Positions 26,705 to 35,199 of a stretch of 64,000 nt of DNA are shown here, one piece after another. This DNA is from CAZMRF01 sp964568735 (GTDB lineage Bacteria; Acidobacteriota; Polarisedimenticolia; JACPZX01). The stretch's first letter is position 1. Every line of letters begins with the position of its first letter. The notes beneath the pieces are model-generated. The model worked only from the letters and a program-made list of their open reading frames with translations, did no database searches and was not told where the DNA came from. The position numbers were made by a program, and so were the translations under genes. Where the stretch lies: positions 32,014-96,013 of the forward strand of contig CAZMRF010000010.1 of assembly GCA_964568735.1 (NCBI GenBank), read 5' to 3'.

Positions 26705-27580
26705 TCAGCCCCGCACGATCTCCGAGATCCTGCGGGCCTCGTCGAGGAGCGCCTCCATCCCGTCCAGCCGGTACTGGCTGGAGGCGTCGCACTTCGCCCG
26801 GCGCGGATCCGGGTGCGTCTCCATGAAAAGCGCGTCGCATCCCGCCGCCACTCCGCACCGGACCAGGAACGGGATGAACTGCGGCTTGCCGCCCTCCGGG
26901 TCCGCGCTGGGAATGCCGTAGCGACGGACCGAATGGGTGGCGTCGTAGACCACGGGGCATCCCAGGGCCTGCATCTGCGGGATGGAGGTGAAGTCGTTCA
27001 CCATGTTGTTGTACCCGAACATGTTGCCGCGCTCGCAGAGGAGGATCCGGTCATTGCCCGTCGAGAGGATCTTCGTGACCGCCCCGCGCATGCTCCCCGG
27101 CGCCATGAACTGCCCTTTCTTGACGTGGACGGGCTTGCCGGTCCGGCCGGCAGCCTCGAGAAGGGAGGTCTGCTGGCAGAGGAAAGCGGGGATCTGGATG
27201 ATGTCGAGGACCTCCGTGGCGGCGGGGAGATCCGAGACACGATGCACGTCGGAGATGACCGGCACGCCGAATTCGCGGCGGATCTTCGACAGCAGCGCGA
27301 GGCCCCTCTCGATCATGGGGCCGCGGTAGTTTTCCTCGCTGCTCCGGTTGTCCTTCTCGAAGGATGACTTGAAGATGTAGGGAATGCCGAGCCGCCGCGT
27401 CACCTCCACCATGGTGGAGGCCACCCGCATCATGAGGTCGTCCTCCTCGATGACGCAGGGCCCGGCCATGAGGGCCATGGGGTGGCCGGGGCCGATCACG
27501 ATCCCCTCGGCGATGCGGACCTCGCGCGCCGGGCGCCTGCCCTCCAGGGTGACCGTGGAATCTGCCGAAAACTCGGGCAT
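26705..27580 (-). CDS. kdsA: Kdo-8-phosphate synthase
   Basis: From ATG 27580, with GGAG 6 nt upstream, the product is 291 residues. It condenses phosphoenolpyruvate with arabinose-5-phosphate. The class I-type barrel motifs are LMAGPCVIEEDD, YIFKSSFEKDNRSS, VISDVHRV, IIQIPAFLCQQTSL, VKKGQFMAP, LCERGNMFGYNNMVNDF, and VYDATHSV. It lies between two KdsC-like genes, one downstream and one divergent. Confidence 0.97.
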   Translation of the reverse strand: MPEFSADSTVTLEGRRPAREVRIAEGIVIGPGHPMALMAGPCVIEEDDLMMRVASTMVEVTRRLGIPYIFKSSFEKDNRSSEENYRGPMIERGLALLSKIRREFGVPVISDVHRVSDLPAATEVLDIIQIPAFLCQQTSLLEAAGRTGKPVHVKKGQFMAPGSMRGAVTKILSTGNDRILLCERGNMFGYNNMVNDFTSIPQMQALGCPVVYDATHSVRRYGIPSADPEGGKPQFIPFLVRCGVAAGCDALFMETHPDPRRAKCDASSQYRLDGMEALLDEARRISEIVRG

Positions 27581-27616
27581 GAACGCTCCAGCGGGATGTC
27601 GCGAGGATTCGCGGCG

Positions 27617-27622
27617 AGTATA
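27617..27622 (-). promoter_or_regulatory. -10-like TATACT upstream of kdsA
   Basis: TATACT reads on the minus strand 36 nt before the kdsA ATG. A TATGGT at 27629-27634 could serve the plus-strand phosphatase gene. Neither has a clear -35. Confidence 0.35.
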
Positions 27623-27649
27623 CACCGCTATGGTAGGATCCCGCGTTGC

Positions 27650-28207
27650 ATGGCCGCCTACACCTCCACGCTGGAGCCGTTCGTCCGGGCCGACGCCGCC
27701 GCCCGGGCCCGGCGCGTGAGAATGATCCTCCTGGACGCCGACGGCATCCTCACGGACGGATCCATCATCTATCCCGGCCCGGATGGGGAGCCGAAGCACT
27801 TCAGCGCGCTCGACAGCATCGGGCTGCGGTTCGCCATGCTCGCAGGTCTGCGGATCGGGATCGTCTCGGGGCGGAAGAGCGACGCCCTGGCCCGGCGCGC
27901 CGGGGAGCTGGGGATCGACGATCTCTACCAGGCCTGCCTCTGGAAGCTCGACGCGTACGATCGTATCCGGAAGCGCCGGAAGCTCGCCGACGCCGACGTG
28001 GCCTTCCTCGGCGACGACCTCCTCGATCTTCCCGTGATGAAGCGGGTGGGCTTCGCGGGCACCGTTCCGGGCGCCGTACCGGAGGTGACGCGCTCGGCCC
28101 ATTTCGTCTCCTCGCGCCCGGGAGGCCGGGGCGGTGTCAGGGAGATCATCGATTTCATTCTCAAGGTCCAGGGACGCTGGTCGCGGATCGCGGAGCGCTA
28201 CCTGTGA
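27650..28207 (+). CDS. Second KdsC-like HAD phosphatase
   Basis: The 185-residue product is a paralogue of the KdsC at 25918-26670, without the long N-terminal extension. The HAD motifs are MILLDADGILTDGSIIY, GIVSGRKSDAL and AFLGDDLLDLPVMKRVG, so the catalytic Asp pair, Ser and Asp-Asp are all present. In the loop after motif I the KdsC-typical His-Asp-Gly-x-Gly is changed to LDSIGL, suggesting altered substrate choice or oligomer contacts. It heads the lapA-lapB operon and is divergent from kdsA. It could be a second Kdo-8-P phosphatase or act on a related sugar phosphate. Confidence 0.85.
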   Translation: MAAYTSTLEPFVRADAAARARRVRMILLDADGILTDGSIIYPGPDGEPKHFSALDSIGLRFAMLAGLRIGIVSGRKSDALARRAGELGIDDLYQACLWKLDAYDRIRKRRKLADADVAFLGDDLLDLPVMKRVGFAGTVPGAVPEVTRSAHFVSSRPGGRGGVREIIDFILKVQGRWSRIAERYL

Positions 28208-28226
28208 AGGACCTGCAAGGAGCCCG

Positions 28227-28580
28227 ATGCGGCTGATCTTCACGATCATCTTCCTCGCCCTGATGGTCTTCTTCATGATCTTCGCCTGGCAGAACCAGGA
28301 GAGCGAGGTCACGGTCTTGTTCGGCACGTGGCAGAGCGCCACGCTGCCCGTCTTTCTCGTCGTCCTGTTGTCATTTGGCGCCGGCGTCGTCCTGACCAGC
28401 GTCATCGGGATCGTCGAGGGGATGCGCGTGCGGATGACCAACGCGAAGCTGCGCCACAAGATCAAGAAGCTCGAATCCGAGGTGGATGCCCTGAGGAACC
28501 TCCCCCTGACCGCGCCGGCCGGCGCACCGTCCTCCACGTCGGGCCTGGGCGACGGCAACGACGAGGCCGACGTCCTCTAG
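28227..28580 (+). CDS. lapA: LapA family membrane protein
   Basis: The 117-residue protein has two membrane helices (LIFTIIFLALMVFFMIFAW and TLPVFLVVLLSFGAGVVLTSVIG) and a coiled-coil-like cytoplasmic tail, the LapA/DUF1049 plan. The short NQE turn after the first helix is characteristic. AAGGAG at 28217-28222 is its ribosome-binding site. It is directly followed by lapB; in E. coli the pair tunes LPS assembly and LpxC turnover. The role here is inferred from that and from the Kdo context. Confidence 0.88.
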   Translation: MRLIFTIIFLALMVFFMIFAWQNQESEVTVLFGTWQSATLPVFLVVLLSFGAGVVLTSVIGIVEGMRVRMTNAKLRHKIKKLESEVDALRNLPLTAPAGAPSSTSGLGDGNDEADVL

Positions 28581-29807
28581 ATGGCCTCGGCCGCCTGGAT
28601 CGTCGCCGTCCTCGTCGCCTTCCTCGCCGGGTACGGCACCCGGACCTTCGTGGCGTGGTGGCGCCGCGAGGAGGAGCGCGAAGACGAGGAGTTCTTCCGA
28701 CTCTTCGGAACCTCGCTCACGCACCTCGCCGCCGGCCGCAGCGACGAGGCCATCGAAGAGCTGACCCGCGCCGCGAAGATCCGCTCCGACGTCGCGGGGC
28801 TCTACCTCATCCTGGGCGACCTCTACCGGGACCGCGGCCAGTTCGACCGCGCCATCCGGATCCACGGCTCGCTCCTGGCGAGGACCGACCTCAGCCGCAT
28901 CGAGCGGGCCCAGGCCCACACCAGCCTCGGCGAGGACTACCGCCTGGCCGGGCTCTCGGATCGGGCCCGGGATGCCTACCGCATGGCGCTCGAGCTGGAT
29001 TCGAGATCCCTGCAGGCCCTCAAGGGCCTCGTCCGCTACGCGGTCGACGACGGAGACTGGACCGGCGCCGTCGAGCTGGAGGAGAAGATCCTCCGGATGG
29101 ATCCCGGGCGCTCGGGCCACGCCCTGGGCTTCCTCCTCTTCGAGATGGGCATGGCGGCGCTGCGCGAGGACGACGAGAAGGAGGCGATGCGCGCCTTCCG
29201 GCGCGCCGTTGCCGTGGACCAGCGGGTCTATCCGGCCTACCTCCTCCTCGGAGACCTGCACCACCGCCAGGGACGCCGCGAGAGGGCCCGTGAAGCCTGG
29301 GAGCGGATCATCGAGCTGAAGCCCCGCCTCCTCCACCTCGTCTACGATCGGCTCGAGGCGGTCTACGCGGAGTCGGGAGAGCCCGGCCACCTCGCGGAGA
29401 TCTGCCTCAAGCTGGCCGAGCGCGATCCGCTGGACTGGAGAGTCCGCGTCCTCCTCGCCCTCCGCGAGAACGACCGGGGGAATCCCGACGCCGCCTACCG
29501 CCACCTGCTCGACGCCGCGGGGGCCCATCCCTCCTCCCTCACCGTGCACCTCGAGCTGTGGAAGCTGGCCACTCAGCGCGGGCTCGATCGGCGCGTGGCG
29601 GGCGAGCTGGCGGGGATGTTCAAGTCCCCCGGGCCATTCGCCGATCCCTTCATCTGCACCACTTGCAGATTCCGGTCCCGGGCATACGTTTGGCGCTGCC
29701 CGCAATGCCACTCGTGGGACACATTTGCGGACGACCCAGCAGAGTCGGCGCCTGCCTCCGATCCCGGGGCGCCGGGCGCCGGCCCGGAAGGTGTGTCAGA
29801 TGATTGA
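28581..29807 (+). CDS. lapB: LapB/YciM-like TPR protein with rubredoxin-type zinc domain
   Basis: The 408-residue protein has one N-terminal membrane helix (AAWIVAVLVAFLAGYGTR), a run of TPR repeats over about residues 45-355, and a C-terminal metal-binding domain with CTTC and CPQC (about residues 355-382). This is the full LapB architecture, although a 25-residue acidic/Pro tail is added. It starts right after the lapA stop. The family regulates LpxC degradation and organises LPS assembly at the inner membrane. Confidence 0.92.
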   Translation: MASAAWIVAVLVAFLAGYGTRTFVAWWRREEEREDEEFFRLFGTSLTHLAAGRSDEAIEELTRAAKIRSDVAGLYLILGDLYRDRGQFDRAIRIHGSLLARTDLSRIERAQAHTSLGEDYRLAGLSDRARDAYRMALELDSRSLQALKGLVRYAVDDGDWTGAVELEEKILRMDPGRSGHALGFLLFEMGMAALREDDEKEAMRAFRRAVAVDQRVYPAYLLLGDLHHRQGRRERAREAWERIIELKPRLLHLVYDRLEAVYAESGEPGHLAEICLKLAERDPLDWRVRVLLALRENDRGNPDAAYRHLLDAAGAHPSSLTVHLELWKLATQRGLDRRVAGELAGMFKSPGPFADPFICTTCRFRSRAYVWRCPQCHSWDTFADDPAESAPASDPGAPGAGPEGVSDD

Positions 29808-30546
29808 CTCCAGAAACGCCAGCTCCGTGACCATCGCCGAGGAGACCACGGGGAAGATCGGCCCCATGACCTTCCCCGCTCTCATCCACGACCTCTGCGC
29901 CGAGAAGCGCACAGGAGTCCTGACGCTCAAGGACAGCGCCTCCGAGAAGGCCATCTACATCGACAAGGGGAGGATCGTCTTCGCTCGATCCAACGAGATA
30001 GAAGATCGCCTCGGCAGCCTGATGATCCGGCGCGGCCTGCTCACCCTGCGCGATCTGGAGGATGCCTCCTACGTCTCGATCGCCACCGGCCAGAGGCTGG
30101 GGGGCGTCCTCGTCTCGAAGAACATCGTCAGGCCGAAAGACCTCGTCGACGGCGTCTGCGATCAGGTGAAGGAAATCGTCATCAGCCTCTTCCTCTGGAC
30201 CCGCGGAGAGTACGAGATGAAGTTCGGTCCGCTCCCGTCCAAGGAAGTGATCACCATGAAGGTCCCCACCGAGAGCATCATCCTCGAGGGCGTCCGCCGC
30301 ATCAACGCCTGGGCGCGCATCCAGCTCGCGGTGGGCGGGAGCGAAACCCACTACAAGGTGGGGCCGCGCCTCCCCGAGCTGGGAGATCTCATCGATCTCA
30401 GCCTCGAGGAGTGGACCATGCTCTCGCGGTGCGACGGTCCGGTGACTCTGGGCTCGCTGTGCGAGCAGTCCCCGCTCATGGACTTCGACGTCTGCCGCCT
30501 GGTGTGGGCCTTTACGGTCGTGGGGATGCTGGAGCGGCTCGACTGA
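29800..30546 (+). CDS. DUF4388 (PATAN-type) domain protein
   Basis: I take ATG 29800 (MIDSRNASSV), which overlaps the lapB stop by 8 nt and has GGAAGG upstream. The 248-residue product begins with a DUF4388 domain: FPALIHDLCAEKRTGVLTLKDSASEKAIYIDKGRIVFARSN, which is spread through Acidobacteriota, Myxococcota and cyanobacteria in regulators. A helical middle part (RLGSLMIRRGLLTLRDLEDA, GGVLVSKNIVRPKDL) and a C-terminal winged-helix-like part follow. It likely scaffolds a signalling complex. Whether it acts on LPS control like its neighbours is unknown. Its last 35 nt overlap the convergent peptidase gene. Confidence 0.8.
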   Translation: MIDSRNASSVTIAEETTGKIGPMTFPALIHDLCAEKRTGVLTLKDSASEKAIYIDKGRIVFARSNEIEDRLGSLMIRRGLLTLRDLEDASYVSIATGQRLGGVLVSKNIVRPKDLVDGVCDQVKEIVISLFLWTRGEYEMKFGPLPSKEVITMKVPTESIILEGVRRINAWARIQLAVGGSETHYKVGPRLPELGDLIDLSLEEWTMLSRCDGPVTLGSLCEQSPLMDFDVCRLVWAFTVVGMLERLD

Positions 30547-32002
30547 GATCGTTCCTCGAGGGATCGCGGGGCGCCAGGGCGGCCATCATGGCCTCGATCT
30601 CGGCGGCGGCCTTCGGCGCGCATGCGCTGAGCACCTCGTTGCCATCCTCCGTGATCAGCAGCGTGTCCTCGATCCGGACCCCGATCTCCTTCTCGGGGAT
30701 GTAGACGCCCGGCTCCACGGTCAGGACCATGCCGGGCTTCAAGGCGACGTCTCTACCCCCGAGGTCGTGGACGTCCAGGCCGACGAAATGGCAGCAGCCG
30801 TGCGCGACGTACCCATCGAGCCCGAGCTCCCTGAGGACCTCCGTGACCTTTGCGTCGATCTCCGTGATCGTGGCGCCCGGCTTCGCCTGGGCGATCCCCG
30901 CCGCCTGGGCCCGGAGTACGGCGTCGTGAACCTCCCGCTGGCCGGGGGTGAAACGCCCCGAAGCGGGAAGCGTCCGGGTGACGTCGGCCGCGTAACGGGC
31001 GTACTCGGCGCCGATGTCGATCAGGACCAGCTCGTTCTCGCGGACCGTGCGCCCGTTGCGGTAGTAATGAAGGATGCACGAGTTCGGCCCCGAGCCGACG
31101 ATCGCGGGGAAGGCGGCGTAGCGCGCCCCCACGGAGGTGAAGGCGTGCTCGATGGCAGCCTCGAGGACGTACTCCGGAAGGCCGGGGCGAAGGAGTCCCA
31201 GGGCCGTCACGTGCGCCTGGCAGGTGATCTCGACCGCGCGGCGGATTCGGGCGATCTCCCATGGGGACTTCACGAGCCTGAGGGTGGTGAGGGCCCCCTG
31301 GGCCGACTCGGTGCGGCGGAGCTTCTCCGCGGCCCCGGGCGGAAGGCTTCCCGGCGCGGGGACGAGCGGACCGCCCTCGGGGGCGGGCTCGGCGAGAAAA
31401 AGCGTTCCCCGGCCTCCCAGCCATTCCGTGAGATCCCCGGCCGGCGCCTCCGCATGCCCGACACCGGAGTGCCCCTCGCCGCGGAAGCCCGAGGCCTCCA
31501 CGGCCTGCTTGCGCCTCTCGTCGGGAAGGCCGCTCGACGGGTCGATGCGGCCGGCCCCGAGCGTCGGGCCGAGCCACAGCTCCTGGTCCGGGTCGGCCGG
31601 CGGAAGGTAGAGGCGCTCGGCCGAGGTGGCGCCGTCGAAAAAGAGCACGAGCGAAGCCGACGGCGCGTTCAGGCCGGTGAGGTAATAGAAGCTCGAGTCC
31701 TGCCGGAACTCGTGCTCCTCATCCTCGTCGGCTCCGCGCAGGTAGAAGGCGCCGCGCCTCCCGGCATGGAGGCCGCGCCTGAGCAGCTCGACGAGCCGGT
31801 CCCGGCGGGCACGCGTCTCTTCCAGGGGAGGCGGGGCGTCGAACGCGACCGTTTCGTCCTGCCCGGTATCCTTCTCTGATGTCCCTGGCTCTGATGTCCC
31901 TGGCTCTGATGTCGCCGACCCTGATGTCGCCGGCCCGGCGATGTGGACGGCCACGAGCCCTGCCAGGGCGGCAAGGACGATGCGGCGGGACCTTGTAATC
32001 AA
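30512..32002 (-). CDS. Xaa-Pro aminopeptidase (M24B), exported
   Basis: The 496-residue enzyme removes N-terminal residues ahead of proline. A signal peptide (RRIVLAALAGLVAVHIAGPA) and a Ser/Gly/Thr/Glu-rich linker come first. The N-terminal domain (about residues 60-230) is that of aminopeptidase P. The pita-bread metal site is intact: the two Asp in ELVLIDIGAEYARYAADVTRT, His in HFVGLDVHD, Glu in TVEPGVY and Glu in VRIEDTLLI. It is probably periplasmic, unlike the usual cytosolic PepP. It is convergent with the DUF4388 gene and divergent from htrA. Confidence 0.92.
   Translation of the reverse strand: MITRSRRIVLAALAGLVAVHIAGPATSGSATSEPGTSEPGTSEKDTGQDETVAFDAPPPLEETRARRDRLVELLRRGLHAGRRGAFYLRGADEDEEHEFRQDSSFYYLTGLNAPSASLVLFFDGATSAERLYLPPADPDQELWLGPTLGAGRIDPSSGLPDERRKQAVEASGFRGEGHSGVGHAEAPAGDLTEWLGGRGTLFLAEPAPEGGPLVPAPGSLPPGAAEKLRRTESAQGALTTLRLVKSPWEIARIRRAVEITCQAHVTALGLLRPGLPEYVLEAAIEHAFTSVGARYAAFPAIVGSGPNSCILHYYRNGRTVRENELVLIDIGAEYARYAADVTRTLPASGRFTPGQREVHDAVLRAQAAGIAQAKPGATITEIDAKVTEVLRELGLDGYVAHGCCHFVGLDVHDLGGRDVALKPGMVLTVEPGVYIPEKEIGVRIEDTLLITEDGNEVLSACAPKAAAEIEAMMAALAPRDPSRNDLSRAAPASPRP
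31876..31935. repeat. Four tandem 15-nt repeats in the Xaa-Pro peptidase linker
   Basis: The unit CTGATGTCCCTGGCT occurs at 31876 and 31891 and, slightly diverged, at 31906 and 31921. On the coding strand it gives a repeating EPGTS/GSATS linker after the signal peptide. Such in-frame repeats vary in number by slippage. Confidence 0.9.
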
Positions 32003-32058
32003 TGTGTAAAACCCCTTCCGGCCCTACCCTAGCATACGGGCATGGTCGTACCCTTTCC

Positions 32059-32087
32059 TTGACGGTCGCGGGACTGAGGGCTAGGGT
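32059..32087 (+). promoter_or_regulatory. Putative htrA promoter
   Basis: TTGACG (32059-32064) and TAGGGT (32082-32087) are 17 nt apart. The -35 is strong, the -10 keeps only TA and the final T. The start codon is 36 nt downstream with GGAG in between. Confidence 0.45.
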
Positions 32088-32123
32088 TCGGGTTGTCCAA
32101 ACGACAACGACAAGGAGTTCTTC

Positions 32124-33689
32124 ATGGCCTCTCGGAAGCTCAATTTCTTCCTTATGACGCTCGGTGTCTCCTTCCTGGTCGTCAGCCTCATGGCGGCGGC
32201 GGCCGGGACGGGCTCGCAGGCGAACGCTCCCCGTCGCGCCCCGGTGTGGACCGAGTACCCGCCCCAGTCGGCGCCCCAGGGGAAGGACAACGTTCCCGGC
32301 GCCGCCGAGCGGCTGACCGTCGTCGCGCCGAGCTTCGCGGACATCGTCGAGAAGGCCAACCCGGCCGTCGTGAACATCACGGCCACGGAGATCATCCGCT
32401 CCGGCCAGGAGCGCGATGACAGCGGCCGCTTCGAGTTCTTCTTTCCCGATCCGAGGGGCCGCGGCGACCAGAACGACCCCGAGCGCGAGGATCACGGCGG
32501 CTCCGGCTTCATCATCAGCGAAGACGGCTACATCCTGACGAACTACCACGTCATCGAGGACGCGGACAAGATCAACGTCCGGCTCCTCGGCGACAGCCGT
32601 GAGTACACTGGCGAGCTCATCGGCACCGATCCCGACACCGATCTCGCTCTATTGAAGATCTCCGCCGAGTCCAAGCTCCCGGTCATCCCGCTGGGCGACT
32701 CCGGCGCCCTGCGCGTCGGGGACTGGGTCCTCGCCATCGGCAATCCCCTCGCCTATGAGCACACCGTAACGGTGGGAGTCGTCAGCGCGAAGGGCCGGAA
32801 GCTCTGGGCGATGAACCGGGATTCGTCGCTCGACAACTTCATCCAGACCGACGCGGCGATCAACCGCGGGAACTCGGGTGGGCCGCTCCTGAACGCAAGC
32901 GGCGAGGCGGTCGGCATCAACTCCGCGATCAGCGTCGCCGGTCAGGGCATCTCGTTCGCCATCCCGATCAACATGGCCAAGCAGGTCGTGACGCAGCTCG
33001 TCAGCTCCGGACGCGTCGAGCGTGGTTACCTCGGCGTCGAGATCCGCGACATCGCCGAGGATCTCGACCCGGAGAAGCGCGAGTATTTCGGCCTCAACCA
33101 CAAGAGGGGCGCATTCGTCGAGAACGTGACCGCGGACCTCCCTGCGGCGAGGGCGGGCCTGAAGCGCGGCGATGCGATCGTCGCGGTCGACGGCGAGATG
33201 CTCAACTCCAGTGACGATCTCATCCGCAAGATCAGCTCGCTGCCGCCCGGCGCGAAGGTGCAGCTCGGCATCATCCGGGACGGCAAGGCCATGACACTGA
33301 CCGCGGAGCTGGCCGACCGCGCGGAGCTGGCCCGGAATGCCCGGCGCGGAGTCGAGCCGGACGTCCACAGCGACGAGCCGGGAGACGAGCTGGCCGCAAA
33401 GAGCCTCGGCTTCGTCGTGCACGAGCTCAGCGATCGCTTGCGCCGCCAGTTCCGTCTGGAGGACACCGCGCAGGGGCTCGTCATCGTCCAGGTGGATCAG
33501 ACGAGCGTGGCCTGGGAGAAGGGGCTACGCCAGGGCGACCTGATCGTCGAGGCGAACGGAGCTCCCGTACGGAGCCTCGCCGATTTCGAGGGGATCATGA
33601 AGGGCATCGAGGCCGGCAAGCTCGTCAGTCTCTACGTCCAGGGGCCGGCCGCCTCGCGCTTCGTGACGCTCCGGGTTCCCGAAGAGTAG
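32124..33689 (+). CDS. HtrA/DegP family periplasmic serine protease
   Basis: The 521-residue protein has an N-terminal signal or anchor (FFLMTLGVSFLVVSLMAAAAG), a trypsin-like domain with H142 (NYHVIED), D173 (DPDTDLALLKI) and S251 (RGNSGGPLLN), and two PDZ domains (about residues 290-400 and 420-520). An acidic/Gly loop stands where the DegP LA loop would be. It degrades or refolds damaged envelope proteins. GGAG precedes the ATG. It is a single gene just upstream of an NtrC-type regulator. Confidence 0.95.
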   Translation: MASRKLNFFLMTLGVSFLVVSLMAAAAGTGSQANAPRRAPVWTEYPPQSAPQGKDNVPGAAERLTVVAPSFADIVEKANPAVVNITATEIIRSGQERDDSGRFEFFFPDPRGRGDQNDPEREDHGGSGFIISEDGYILTNYHVIEDADKINVRLLGDSREYTGELIGTDPDTDLALLKISAESKLPVIPLGDSGALRVGDWVLAIGNPLAYEHTVTVGVVSAKGRKLWAMNRDSSLDNFIQTDAAINRGNSGGPLLNASGEAVGINSAISVAGQGISFAIPINMAKQVVTQLVSSGRVERGYLGVEIRDIAEDLDPEKREYFGLNHKRGAFVENVTADLPAARAGLKRGDAIVAVDGEMLNSSDDLIRKISSLPPGAKVQLGIIRDGKAMTLTAELADRAELARNARRGVEPDVHSDEPGDELAAKSLGFVVHELSDRLRRQFRLEDTAQGLVIVQVDQTSVAWEKGLRQGDLIVEANGAPVRSLADFEGIMKGIEAGKLVSLYVQGPAASRFVTLRVPEE

Positions 33690-33771
33690 GACTCATCCCA
33701 GCCTGGACGCCCCTGCGGGCGCGCCGGACCCGTTTGACGCCGGGCACCGGAAGCACCACCCTGAAGGCGCC

Positions 33772-35199
33772 ATGGCAGAGACCCGGCTCACGCCGAAACG
33801 CCGGATCCTCGTCATCGACGACGAGCCCGACATCCGGAAAACCCTGAAAATGACCCTCGAATACGAGGGTTACGAGATCCTCGCGGCCTCCTCCGGCAAC
33901 GAGGGCCTCGAGAAGGCCGCCACGGAGCGGCCGGACGCGATCCTCCTCGACATCAAGATGCCCGGCCTCGACGGCCTGGAGGTGCTCGAGCGCCTGACGG
34001 GCCTGGGCACGGGCTCGGCCATCATCATGATCTCCGGCCACGGAGACATCTCCGACGCCGTCAAGGCGACGAAGCTGGGAGCCTTCGACTTCCTCGAGAA
34101 GCCCCTGGAGCAGGAGCGCCTGCTCCTCGCCCTGCGCAACGCCCTCGAGCAGAACAGGCTCAAGGGAGAGGTCGAGCGCCTGCGCGAGGTGGAGGTCGAT
34201 CGATTCGACCTCATCGGCGAGAGCGGACTCATGAACGCCCTCCGCGACGTCATCCGAAGCGCGGCCGCCTCCACGGCCACCGTGCTGATCACGGGCGAGA
34301 GCGGGACGGGCAAGGAGCTGGTGGCGAGGGCCCTGCACCGCCAGAGCCCGCGCGCGGAAGGCCCCTTCATCAAGGTGAATTGCGCCGCGATCCCGGAGGA
34401 TCTCATCGAGAGCGAGCTCTTCGGCCACGAGCGGGGCGCCTTCACGGGGGCGAGCGCCCGGCAGATCGGCAAGTTCGTCCAGGCCGATCGGGGGACCATC
34501 TTCCTCGACGAGATCGGTGACATGAGCGCGCGCACCCAGGCCAAGGTGCTGCGTATTTTGGAGCTCGGCGAGGTCGAGCCCGTCGGCGCGGCCAGGGTCA
34601 GCGTGGTCAACGTCCGAGTCATCGCGGCGACGAACAAGGACCTGGATGCGGAGATTCGCAAGGGCCGGTTCCGCGAGGATCTGCTCTTCCGGTTGAAGGT
34701 CATTCCCATCACCTCCCCGCCCCTCCGGGAGCACCGCGAGGACATCCCGGCCCTGGTATCGCATTTCGTGAGCCTCCTCACGCAGAGCCAGAGCCGCAAG
34801 CCCAAGCCGATCACGCCCGCCGCGCTGGAGGCGCTTGCCCGGATGCCGTGGAAGGGCAACGTCAGGGAGCTGCGGAACACGGTCGAGAGGCTCCTGATCA
34901 TGACGCCGGGAGACGAGGTCGACGTCAGGGACCTGCCGGGCGACGGTGGCGCCGAGCCCATCGAGCCGGCGGGAGTTCCATCCCCCGCCGCGGTCGCCAG
35001 CCTCAAGGAGTTCAAGGAGGTCGCCGAGAAGGCCTTCATCCTGGCCAAGCTCGAGGCGAACGCCTGGAACATCTCGCGCACGGCCAAGGAGATCGACACG
35101 CCCCGGAGCAACCTCTACAAGAAGCTGGAGCAGTATGGGCTCGCGAAGGCCGGGAAGGAACCGGACGACGAGTCCGGGGCGCCGGAGGACGAAGACTGA
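33772..35199 (+). CDS. Sigma-54-dependent response regulator (NtrC family)
   Basis: The 475-residue protein has a receiver domain (RILVIDDEPD, phospho-acceptor D60 in LLDIKMPG), an AAA+ domain with Walker A GESGTGKE and the sigma-54 contact loop ERGAFTGAS, and a Fis-type helix-turn-helix (NISRTAKEIDTPRSNLYKKL). The receiver most resembles the NtrX/AtoC group. No histidine kinase is adjacent. Its stop overlaps the start region of the acyl-CoA ligase, so it may control the beta-oxidation genes downstream, as AtoC controls short-chain fatty-acid genes (inference). Confidence 0.94.
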   Translation: MAETRLTPKRRILVIDDEPDIRKTLKMTLEYEGYEILAASSGNEGLEKAATERPDAILLDIKMPGLDGLEVLERLTGLGTGSAIIMISGHGDISDAVKATKLGAFDFLEKPLEQERLLLALRNALEQNRLKGEVERLREVEVDRFDLIGESGLMNALRDVIRSAAASTATVLITGESGTGKELVARALHRQSPRAEGPFIKVNCAAIPEDLIESELFGHERGAFTGASARQIGKFVQADRGTIFLDEIGDMSARTQAKVLRILELGEVEPVGAARVSVVNVRVIAATNKDLDAEIRKGRFREDLLFRLKVIPITSPPLREHREDIPALVSHFVSLLTQSQSRKPKPITPAALEALARMPWKGNVRELRNTVERLLIMTPGDEVDVRDLPGDGGAEPIEPAGVPSPAAVASLKEFKEVAEKAFILAKLEANAWNISRTAKEIDTPRSNLYKKLEQYGLAKAGKEPDDESGAPEDED

